Origin: Apostichopus parvimensis
Taxonomy: Eukaryota; Echinodermata; Holothuroidea; Aspidochirotida; Stichopodidae
Direction of reading: 5' to 3'
DNA: 28,749 nt
Assembly (NCBI GenBank): GCA_000934455.1
Contig: KN894068.1
Location: 1 to 28,749 of the forward strand
The translations under genes and the position numbers were made by a program. Positions 11,660-19,775 of the stretch are shown here, piece after piece. How positions within the stretch are numbered: position 1 is the stretch's first letter; each line of letters begins with the position of its first letter. The notes under the pieces are model-generated. The model made no database searches, was not told the origin of the DNA, and saw nothing but the letters and a program-made list of their open reading frames with translations.

Positions 11660-13221
11660 TGATTGTATGTCCAGAGGTTCGAAACCAGTTAGGAAGATCG
11701 TAATTCCACTGTAGGCATTTGTCACCTGTATCGAACAATACTAGTTCTGTTTTGGTGACATATTTTGCCTTACTCTAGAGATCAAACATGATGCTAACCA
11801 ACTTGAAATCGTTTGTGATTCCTAAAGCCGGATCTCGAGAGAGATACTTTTAACAGACTTTATGTTATATCCTTATATATAACCTCATCCGAACCTTACT
11901 ATGTTGATTGATTTATGAAAACACGGTCCTGGGAGCATACTGTCAAATATATGTAAACCAACCACTCGGATCGGATGTAAGAAGCAAATTGGGTAGCTTG
12001 TCACATCTGTACATGTGGAATGAAAAATCAATGTTTTCTAGGAAGATCCCAACTTATTTTACCAGCATCTTAAGTAGCAACTAAATCACACGGTGGGTAT
12101 AGAGCTGCTATCAGGAATTCTCGTATTACACAAGGAATTATAAGAGCCTCTCTCATTAGCAATTCTAGCGTTTAAGTTAACGATGTCTGCGGACGATCGG
12201 GAGAAAAAGAACGTTGACGTGTGAAAGTACCGTACCGTCCAACGGTGTAAGAGACTCGGCAAATGCTTGGAAACGCAGACAGAGCCTACTGTAGTATCCT
12301 ACATGAATAAAATCAATGTTATGATACTCAGCTATAAAAGAGGTTTCAATATTCTGTAACAACTCATGCATGTTGCCTCTAGGTGGAACATCCATACACA
12401 ATTTACATGAACGACAGAGACAAACAATAATATTTTGTTAACGATTTTATAAAGAAAAAAAGGCAACTTTTTTCCAAATTGATACCTTTTCAGGGATAAT
12501 TTTTGTTGTAGTATGCTTATATGACCGGGCCATTATAGTCAGAACTAAACAATTGGTGGTGTGGGTGTGGAATTTGCAACCTAGTGGAGAGTGGGCGAGG
12601 GGGTCGGGGGGGAGGAGTGATACTCCTGCTTGACGTGAAACCCGGAAGTATACATATTCACATTTTATAAATACAGAAGAGTACCACCTATTCCAGAATG
12701 TAAGAGCTGCGCCTATAACTAAAATACAGACACAATGTATTGACTGAAGTCTCCGGAACGACGATCTTGTCCCGGTTGTATATTTAAGAAACCAAGACCA
12801 TACCATTAACAAATAGGAACGAAAACTGCTCACTGCTTTTGGAAACGCAAACGCAAATACCCACAGACCCATATAATACAACTTTGTATGTAGTTTGGAG
12901 CCATCCGTAACAACTCCAAAATTGGAATGTTCCAAACGCATTTACGTTTACGCATTCTGTCCTCGTGTTGAATGACATCCTATTATCCACAACCCTTCTG
13001 CTGTACTGGAAGTGACAGATACTTCGAGGGTTCCGTGAAAATCCATGTCTAGGATTGGACTGCGACTGGATAAATATCGTCTGCAATTTTACTCGTCCTT
13101 CAGTCGAGAATTGCCCCGAAATTTTGTTTAAAGAAATCGGGACCTTGACGGAAAAAAAAAATCGACGGCAAATAGATACTTCGGGAGGCTCAATCACATT
13201 TCTCACGCTGTTGTGACTTAC
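11660..13221. other. Mostly non-coding stretch
   Basis: Two overlapping minus-strand open frames (12447-12941, 12784-13206) are among the longest in the window, but their peptides show no known motif. An acceptor-like C-rich tract at about 12585-12615 followed by an open frame to a GTATCA near 12500 could be an exon. The peptide is not kinase-like, and I do not call it. Confidence 0.4.
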
Positions 13222-13258
13222 CTCGTACCCCTACTTCGTATCTCTTTGACAGGTACAC
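13222..13258 (-). CDS. Possible next exon of the DYRK/HIPK-like kinase
   Basis: This 37-nt minus-strand piece has an acceptor with a T7 tract (GTTTTTTTCCGTTGAG) and an excellent donor (CGAG|GTAAGT). It starts in phase 0, exactly as required after the GAG that closes exon 14390-14511. It reads VYLSKRYEVGVR. Joined to RAPE it gives RAPEV plus a stretch that aligns in register with the segment between APE and DxW of CMGC kinases: aromatic at position 7, aliphatic at position 11. The residue that should be the invariant Asp is Arg. If the alternative upstream GT (after GTAGG) were the donor, the Asp could come from the next exon. The following WSLGC exon was not found. A chance match remains possible because the piece is so short. 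Confidence 0.4.
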
Positions 13259-13389
13259 CTCAACGGAAAAAAACGGCCGGCGTGTGATATACCGTCAGTC
13301 GTGATACAATCTTTCGAAACATATTGTTCGAGGCGGCACTGCCGTTTAATCAATTTAAGTTATGAATTTTTCATATCGTATCCTTGCAG

Positions 13390-13445
13390 CAAGGTTACCG
13401 AGCTGACAGTGCATGGGGGGCTGGAGGGAGCCCTATAGCATGGCG
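13390..13445 (+). CDS. Possible internal exon, unknown protein
   Basis: The plus-strand segment has an acceptor TATCCTTGCAG and a strong donor CG|GTGAGT. It is 56 nt long, with one of three frames open, reading QGYRADSAWGAGGSPIAW plus a split codon. It is GC-rich relative to its flanks. It lies only about 130 bp from the opposite-strand candidate at 13222-13258, so probably at most one of them is real. No partner exons on the plus strand were found nearby, and the peptide is not recognised. Confidence 0.28.
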
Positions 13446-14389
13446 GTGAGTTGTCACTCAATTGGACATCCTTTCCCTACCGGAATATGGGCGCGCATCA
13501 GTAAACCGCTCCAGGGGAATACGTGATGTCGAGAAAGAGCCTTAATGAAAGGAACTTAGCCTTTCTACGTAGAAAGACCCTCCCCATTCCTTTCAGGTTA
13601 TAATTTAAGAGATACTGTTAATGGAAAAACTTCAACGAATTCCGATGACTAATGTGTATAATTTGAGACCCTCTAAACGATTCTTTAAAAGGGGAAGAAA
13701 TAAAGATGATAAAAAAAGGGAAAAGATAAAGATGAAGAGAAATGTCGGGAAATGTTATCCAGACCGACTTTTATGCCGACTCCCCGCCGCAAAAATGACT
13801 GCTTGTTTATATTTCTTTTGGCTGTATTGAACAAATTTACCGTTTAAAACATACTCGGATTTCTTTAAGAGAAAAAAAAACAGATGACAGTTGTTTGAAG
13901 CAAAAATATTTCCAGCTAAATCTAGGTTTGCTAAAGGCGATTGAATCTGTGTGTTACTAAGTCACACCCATATCTTTTCCCAGTGGAGGGAACTTGTATG
14001 ACAATGGGCACTTCTAGCGGAAAGCTAAAACGTTTCTCGCTGTCCTTTTCCCCGCAGGAAAAGACAATTCCTACGAAACGGAGAAATCTCTCGGTTAACT
14101 TCTCGATGGGAAATAAGGACATGACCTGCCTTGCGAATGCCTCTCTGGTTTGGCAGAATTGAGTACTGTGTGTTAAACTTGAACCATTGAAAGTAGGAAA
14201 AAGAACCAAAAACAAGAAAGAGAAAAAAGACCTACTAATCTGGTAACCCAGAAATAAAGGCCTTGACAAAAAAAGACCAAAAAAATATGAAATAAGGCCC
14301 TTTAACTTTAGGGCAACATAGCAACAAGTGCTCCTAAATATTTAAAGTAGAACAACTGTATATATAATTCATGGAAATGTAACGCTCAC

Positions 14390-14511
14390 CTCGGGCGCTC
14401 TGTAGACGATGGTCTGAAGTTCATAGTCGTCGTAATATAAGGCCAGCTCGTCGTAAACGCAGTGGATAGCATTCCCAAAGTCTATAACTTTGATGCCCTG
14501 ATTGATGTCTC
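14390..14511 (-). CDS. DYRK/HIPK-like protein kinase, exon with DFG and activation segment
   Basis: This minus-strand exon of 122 nt has an acceptor TTTGAATTTCTCAG and a donor GAG|GTGAGC. With the G left over from the upstream exon it encodes 41 residues starting GDINQGIKVIDFGNAIHC. It contains the Mg-binding DFG (residues 11-13), the activation loop rich in Y and D (LYYDDYELQT) and the P+1 loop YRAPE. Kinases of this type transfer phosphate from ATP to Ser/Thr, and often to their own activation-loop Tyr. The closest general pattern I know is DYRK/HIPK (KVIDFGS...YIQSRFYRAPE). Here the second Tyr of the YxY-like position is Glu (codon 14420-14422), and the SRF segment is TIV. The exon ends in phase 0. 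Neighbours are exon 19294-19408 upstream and possibly 13222-13258 downstream. The exact gene name is not certain. Confidence 0.93.
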
Positions 14512-14548
14512 CTGAGAAATTCAAAATATGGAAAAAGTTTTACTGCAA

Positions 14549-14928
14549 NNNNNNNNNNNNNNNNNNNNNNNNNNNNNNNNNNNNNNNNNNNNNNNNNNNN
14601 NNNNNNNNNNNNNNNNNNNNNNNNNNNNNNNNNNNNNNNNNNNNNNNNNNNNNNNNNNNNNNNNNNNNNNNNNNNNNNNNNNNNNNNNNNNNNNNNNNNN
14701 NNNNNNNNNNNNNNNNNNNNNNNNNNNNNNNNNNNNNNNNNNNNNNNNNNNNNNNNNNNNNNNNNNNNNNNNNNNNNNNNNNNNNNNNNNNNNNNNNNNN
14801 NNNNNNNNNNNNNNNNNNNNNNNNNNNNNNNNNNNNNNNNNNNNNNNNNNNNNNNNNNNNNNNNNNNNNNNNNNNNNNNNNNNNNNNNNNNNNNNNNNNN
14901 NNNNNNNNNNNNNNNNNNNNNNNNNNNN
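14549..14928. other. Assembly gap (N)
   Basis: 380 unknown bases inside the kinase intron, flanked on the right by an (AT)n run and on the left by the intron's 3' end. Open frames drawn across it have no meaning. The gap lies between the ribozyme element and the exon acceptor, so the true distance between these is unknown. Confidence 1.
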
Positions 14929-14955
14929 ATATATATATTGCAAATAAGTAAAGAA

Positions 14956-15097
14956 TAACACACCAGAAAAATTCCACTTCACGACCGGTTTCGTCCTTTT
15001 GGGACTCATCAGGCGAAGGTAGGAATCAAGCCCCGGAACTTTGTGTCACAAACTGAAGTCCGTACCACTCGACCACAGTGATTTTACTGGTGTGTTA
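14956..15097 (-). mobile_element. SINE-like hammerhead-ribozyme element with terminal inverted repeats
   Basis: The 142-bp unit is bounded by 16-bp inverted repeats (TAACACACCAG plus AAAAA at 14956-14971, and its complement at 15082-15097) with one internal mismatch. On the minus strand it starts with a tRNA-like segment: an A-box-like TGGTCGAGTGG at 15075-15065 and a B-box-like GGGCTTGATTCC at 15033-15022, about 30 nt apart. A complete hammerhead ribozyme follows (14971-15026), whose stem I 5' strand overlaps the B box. This recalls the schistosome Sm-alpha SINE-like family and the ribozyme ends of Penelope-like elements and retrozymes. Terminal inverted repeats are not a usual SINE trait. 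The unit lies in the kinase intron in sense orientation. No clear target-site duplication is visible, and the nearby gap prevents a check for tandem copies. Confidence 0.7.
14971..15026 (-). ncRNA. Type I hammerhead self-cleaving ribozyme
   Basis: The minus strand reads CTGATGA (15012-15006), stem II GTCC/GGAC with a CAAAA loop (15005-14993), and GAAA (14992-14989). Then comes ACCGGT (14989-14984) and C at 14983, giving a GUC cleavage site. Stem I closes the fold: six pairs (15013-15018 with 14982-14977, one G-U), an internal loop (three bases facing one), then five pairs (ATTCC 15026-15022 with GGAAT 14975-14971). All core residues match the consensus. The internal loop in stem I opposite the stem II loop is the usual arrangement for tertiary contacts. 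Stem III is only ACCGGU with no real loop, as in schistosome and Penelope-type hammerheads, which are thought to work as dimers or tandem transcripts. Cleavage activity is inferred, not shown. Confidence 0.85.
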
Positions 15098-15449
15098 AAG
15101 CGTATAAATTGGCTTTATTTGTTTTTTGGTCTTAGAAATTAATAACCGTGTCAATGATGCAATTTTGGAATGAGTCTCTATACAGTTTAATAATAGTGAC
15201 CATGGCAACTTCAGCCGTGATTCTAACATGCAAAAGTATGACTTTAAGGTATATATATATATGACCCTAATATAAGAGTCTGGTCTGCTTAGAATGTTTG
15301 CAGCCGTTTGCATAAATGACAAAGACAACACTTTTTCAAATTCATCAAAAAACACAAAAAAGCACTATCGTTTCTGTTCAAGGATGTTTGATGAATGAGA
15401 AATACTGCACCAGACACATTCATGACCACCAGTTTTATTAATTAGTGAC

Positions 15450-15495
15450 AAAAAAAAATAAAAAATAAAAAAAATAAATAAAAAAAAAATAAAAA
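15450..15495 (+). repeat. A-rich (AAATA/AAAAT) simple repeat
   Basis: A long run of A with single T interruptions. It might be the degenerate poly-A tail of a retrotransposed element, but no body could be recognised next to it. Confidence 0.8.
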
Positions 15496-17299
15496 TTAGT
15501 CACAAACAATTGTCCAACAAAAATTGGAATCCAGTAGAAATTGTCTCTCCTTGGCATTTATACAGCATGGACAAGTGTAACGTACGTCAACTTATTGGTC
15601 TGCATACACAAGAAGTGCAATTTTTTTTAAAGATTTTGATACAATTTTTTATGTCGAAAGGTGCTTACAATTAGTATGCCAAAAAAAATAAAAAACTGAG
15701 CAAAACGTACCTTGAATAACATTATTACCTCTCAAAGCAGCAATTCTCCCCTATTATAATCCATGGCAACTTTGCCAATTTACCTGTGTATGACTCCAAT
15801 TCATCAAAGTATGACTGCCTGAGTTTTTAATTATGTGTTTCTATTTTTATTTTTCACACCAAGAAATTTATCAATTGTAAGGAATTACTGGATTCCAGCA
15901 GGTTTGACACACAGAAAAACTATTAGTCCAATTATCAACTGCTAGCGAACCCAAAAAGACAAATTGATTTGATCGGATAAATTGATTAACTTTTTTCCAT
16001 AGCAGAGCTTGGACAGTTACAAGAATTGTCACGAGGTTTTGCATATTTATTTCAAGTAACCCTGAAAAATGCAGAATGAAAATTTACCAGTGCAAAATAC
16101 CCTATGTAATATACATTTATAGGTTAAGGAGGTAAAAGTACCAAATAAACCCTCAACCCCACCCACATTTTAAACAGTGAAGTGTTGTTCTGCCATTTTC
16201 GGGTATATCTATGATTAATATGAAAAACCTCTGAATTGATGTTTTGTAATTGGCTAATGGCTTTGAGACAAACCGTTGGGTTCCTGTCAGTAGGATAAAA
16301 GTGCATATTTAGCAGCGAGTCGTACTATTAGATCAGACTAAAAGTTAACATTCAAAATCGAAGGCTTATAACAACAGCCTGTATTGAGATAAATCTTGAA
16401 CGTTCAAAGAAAATTCCAACAACACTGGCTTCTCCAACTTGGCTACTTTAAATTTCATGAAGCCAGCAGCCAGCATTATTAACCGAACTTGAAAATGTAT
16501 TCATTTCTCGGCTAGAGTTGAAATGATATTCTGAAATCTGGTAAGAGTCAGATGCAGCATATCCTTGCTATGGAATACCTAAATTGCACTTTCAAGAGAT
16601 GTTACCCTTTGTAATCGAAAGGAGGTTGATTGTCAAGTTGCCTTTATAGATATGGGATCATTTTCAACATGATCCAGGGTACTTCCTAGGTGGTTCTCAA
16701 TGGATGCCTCTTATACTGAATAATAAATTACCCTTCTCAAGATAAACAAGAGAAACAAAGTTATAGACGACCATATCTGCCATAACAGCAGAAATAACTT
16801 TGATTGAAGATACTTAGTGTACACTGAGCACCGCTATATTTTGTTTCATATTAAGCTCGTTGTTAAACCTTGCTTTTTGAAGAAACAACATCTGAATTAT
16901 TTATTCGCCACCGGATTTGGATGATATGTGCCTTACAAAAAGGGAAAAAAAGCCTTTTGTAAGGAGACAAAAGTTACTTTTTAGTATACAGAATGAGAGA
17001 GACAGAATTAAAGAAAGGGGGGAGGGGGGGGAATGAGGACAGTGTGAGATGGAGAAACATTTTGGAAAGATGTGATGCTACAGTAGGTCACATTTCATAA
17101 GTAGGGCAGATTTTTTTCACTTCCTTTTAAACCCCTCGGTCCATCCCAAACTAGGTGAAGCTAAAGACACACATTTCAAAATTCAAAGTGTGCAGCGTGA
17201 CCATATTTTAGTCTTGAGTTAAATTCCTCCAGTGCTTTGCTAGAAATTTAACCATCTCTCCTTCAATTTCTCACTGTGACTTGTGAGACCATTCTGTGT

Positions 17300-17655
17300 T
17301 CATTATCTGTTCCTCCTTGATCTTCTGTATGTGACTCATGAGTCTCCTTGTGACATACAGTACCTACTATTTTCTTATTCACTACCCATTCATCCATTCC
17401 TCCTTGATCTTCTGTCAATGACTCATGAGTCTCCTTGTAACATACCTACTATTTTCTTATTCATAACCCATTCATCCATCCCTTCTTGATCTTCTCTCAA
17501 TGACTCATGAGTCTCCTTGTAACATACCTACTATTTTCTTATTCACTACCCATTCATCCATCCATTCTTGATCATCGGGTCAACGATTCATGAGTCTCCT
17601 TGTAACAAACCTACTATTTTCTTATTCATTACCCATTCATCCATCCCTTCTTAAC
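17300..17655 (+). repeat. 82-87 bp minisatellite with palindromic GACTCATGAGTC
   Basis: About four and a half imperfect copies of a unit containing TCCTTGATCTTCTGTCAATG, ACTCATGAGTCTCCTTG, TACCTACTATTTTCTTATTC and CCCATTCATCCATCC. The TGACTCATGAGTC core begins near 17332, 17419, 17501 and (degenerate, CGATTCATGAGTC) 17584, a spacing of 87, 82 and 83. Degenerate partial copies continue towards about 17700. Confidence 0.85.
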
Positions 17656-18140
17656 TAACCCTGGTACCAATCCTCCTATTTTCTTATTCAATCCCTCCTT
17701 GTCTCACCCTCCTTGATCTTCCAATAAGTTATTAGTGATTCTGTTTGCCAGATTCCTAGAACTCTCCTGTTCATTTCTTCTTCATCCATCCCTCCTCCTT
17801 GGAGTTCTGTGTGCTTGTACTTTTAAGTATGTTACCCTCGATGAGGATCCTCACCCCAAATGACACCTCACACCACCTATTTCTTATACATGTATAGCAT
17901 CAATAGAGGACATATTTCAAAACTGTAATCCCTCTAAAGCTTGAAGTATTATTTAAGAATTTAATTTCTTCCCCATCAGTCTTACTTCACAATTTGATAA
18001 TTAGTCAAACTGCAGTTAGGATGATACTTAATTATAAATTCTACATTGCAGGGATTATGTCGAAAAGTCAGACGCCTAAAAGAAGCCAAATTGCCAAAAA
18101 TCCATGCTTAAGTAAAGAAAGAATGTCTTCGTGAGTTTTG

Positions 18141-18162
18141 CAAACAAACAAACAAACAAACA
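18141..18162 (+). repeat. (CAAA)n microsatellite
   Basis: Five perfect CAAA/AAAC units in a row. Confidence 0.85.
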
Positions 18163-18643
18163 TAATTCAGGAAACAAAACAAAAACATTTTAACTATTGA
18201 TGCCGATCGTCTGAGCAACGACTTCTCTGTTTTGCTGTTTATTTATGCGCTACGCATGAATAAATGATTGACTAAATATTGCTCGTTGGGAAACTTCACC
18301 TACATTTATGTACTAGAGGTTAAATTTAGTGAGCTATATATTGTGCAATATCTATATAATCACTGCAGGAACGGCAAAATATATATCTATTAAGGAACAT
18401 TTCTAAACTTATACCTGGGTACATTCAATTACTCCCGCAGTATACTTACGCCTTTTACCGATAACTTTGGCCAAACATTGGCAACAGCTTTTATATGAAA
18501 ATCAGCTTGCAAAATATTTCATTCAACCGAATTTAACAGTACTTTTGCCGAACAATGATATGTTTTATATTTAAAGTTATCTGAATTAAAATAAAATAAA
18601 ACTGTTAGCAAACTGCTTATCCACTAGAGAGCCTGTGTAAGAG

Positions 18644-18772
18644 AATGTGTAAAAGTAAGTTGGCCTGACGTTTCGATCCCAGCAGGATCTTCTTCAAAGG
18701 CTAAAATGATTTTAGCCTTTAAAGAAGATCCTGCTAGGATCGAAACGTCAGGCCAACTTACTTCTACACATT
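18644..18772. mobile_element. Inverted pair of hammerhead-like Penelope-type element ends (palindrome)
   Basis: Two 64-nt arms are symmetric about 18708 with about three mismatches, so the locus is an almost perfect palindrome. Each arm, read outward from the centre, has the order TTAGCCT - purine core - GATCC/GGATC hairpin - GAAACGTC - AGGCCAA. This is a type I hammerhead layout. Stem I is TTAGCCT with AGGCCAA (6 of 7 pairs), stem II is GATCC-TGCTA-GGATC, then GAAA, a minimal stem III ACGU and cleavage base C. The CUGAUGA core is altered: TTGAAGA plus an extra A in the left arm, TTAAAGA in the right. C3 is therefore lost and activity is unlikely. Similar ends are known from Penelope-like retroelements; assignment to that class is inference. 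Confidence 0.6.
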
Positions 18773-18809
18773 AGAGTTATCTGCAGAGTAAACATGACTT
18801 CAGTGGCAT

Positions 18810-18831
18810 GTATATATATATATATATATAA
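18810..18831 (+). repeat. (TA)n microsatellite
   Basis: About eleven TA units, followed by AATATATAGG. It yields spurious Ile/Tyr-rich open frames on the minus strand. Confidence 0.9.
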
Positions 18832-19293
18832 ATATATAGGTTAAATGTTTTGGACCCAATTTCACATGTAAAATCACACGTTTTACAGTACTCATTTTCG
18901 GTATGTGTCCGAAACCGGTGCAAACGTGTGGAAAAACTGCAGTTTTTGACACCATCCACCCTATTTCATAGATAAGTGGGGGATGGGGAGGTTCACACAT
19001 TACATTTCTTGTGACATGTGTCAGCCTGTGTTCTAGTGTTCCACACATTTTCACAAGCAAATAAAACTGTGTTAATGTGTGACAAAGGGTTACAATTGGC
19101 AAATGTTTTCAGTTTCCACTTAACTCATGCACTCTGATGTAAAAAACCGTGTGAATTCATCGGATAGTCACCGCATGGTGTCCACAAATAAATTTTGGAT
19201 CCAGGGACACAGGATCTTTCGTAACCAGTATAGACTCACTTCAAAAGGTTTTATTTTTACAATGAAACGTTGACCTTTGTAGTACGCAATTAC

Positions 19294-19408
19294 CTTCCGC
19301 ACAGAGAATGTTCTCGGGTTTGAGATCCGCATGAATAACGTTCTGTTTCTGAAGGAATCCCAGAAGCTGTAGAAGTTTGACGGCAACCTTCCTAATCAGG
19401 GGTAGTTT
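19294..19408 (-). CDS. DYRK/HIPK-like protein kinase, catalytic-loop exon
   Basis: This 115-nt minus-strand exon has an acceptor ending CATTGTAG and a donor GAAG|GTAATT. It begins in phase 0 and ends in phase 1, which joins perfectly to the exon at 14390-14511 (G + GA). It encodes 38 residues plus one base. An alpha-E helix segment (KLPLIRKVAVKLLQLLGFLQ) leads into NVIHADLKPENIL, the HRD-type catalytic loop with proton acceptor Asp at residue 28, Lys 30 and Asn 33. HADLKPEN with Ala in place of Arg is typical of HIPK, and DYRK has HCDLKPEN. The glycine-rich loop and the VAxK lysine must be in upstream exons at higher coordinates, which I could not identify with confidence. A SINE begins 51 bp upstream of this exon's acceptor. 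Confidence 0.92.
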
Positions 19409-19459
19409 CTACAATGAAAGGTAAACAAGAAAAAACAAAATCATCAGAAACTTCATTTT

Positions 19460-19775
19460 GCGAGCATTGTGTTCTAGTGGTTAAGGCAGTGGACTTGTGA
19501 TCTAAGGCTTGCAGGTTTCGAGTCCTGGCCTGATCATTACATTGTGTCCTTGGGCAAGGCACTTTTTCTCCATTTCCTCTCTTCACCCAGGGGTATAAAT
19601 GGGGGCCTGTGAGAAAAAAACTTTCAGCTGGGCGCTGTTTAGCTGCTGCCATGTGGAGGGATTGTCTCTATGTTTGACAGGTTATCGTTGTGATAATATT
19701 GTGATGGGCCTGAGCACCGTTATCGGTGAAAGTGCCTGTTCTTTATAAATCCTCAATAATATTATTATTATTATT
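19460..19775 (+). mobile_element. tRNA-derived SINE with conserved central domain
   Basis: The tRNA-like head has a Leu/Ser-type A-box region (TTCTAGTGGTTAAGG near 19472-19486) and a B box GGTTTCGAGTCC (19514-19525). A central block follows, reading TGTCCTTGGGCAAGGCACTT and then CACCCAGGGGTATAAATGGG. This is a conserved domain of the sort shared by SINE superfamilies in many marine invertebrates and fish. The 3' part reads GAGCACCGTTATCGGTGAAA and then TTTATAAAT and ends in an (ATT)n tail, which suggests mobilisation by a LINE. It is opposite in orientation to the kinase gene and sits at the 3' end of the intron upstream of exon 19294-19408. No convincing target-site duplication was seen. Confidence 0.85.

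Larger units (their letters stand above)
15098..19293. other. Large kinase intron, remainder
   Basis: Non-coding intron sequence of the minus-strand kinase gene. It is AT-rich, with an A-rich tract, a minisatellite, a CAAA microsatellite, a ribozyme-related palindrome and an (AT)n run, which are listed separately. A purine tract with G8 lies near 17017-17032. No coding exon was found inside. Confidence 0.7.

Noticed and set aside
12177..12401. Minus-strand open frame with a somewhat protein-like peptide (ELLQNIETSFIAEYHNI...)
   Set aside because: There is no recognisable domain, no good flanking splice sites and no poly-A signal, so it cannot be separated from chance.
12447..13206. Overlapping minus-strand open frames of 164 and 140 codons
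   Set aside because: The peptides show no motif, repeat the composition of random sequence and have no consistent splice structure. I looked for the kinase WSLGC segment here and did not find it.
14421..15009. Several long open frames across the gap on both strands
   Set aside because: They are made almost wholly of N and carry no real coding information; only the flanking kinase exon at 14390-14511 is genuine.
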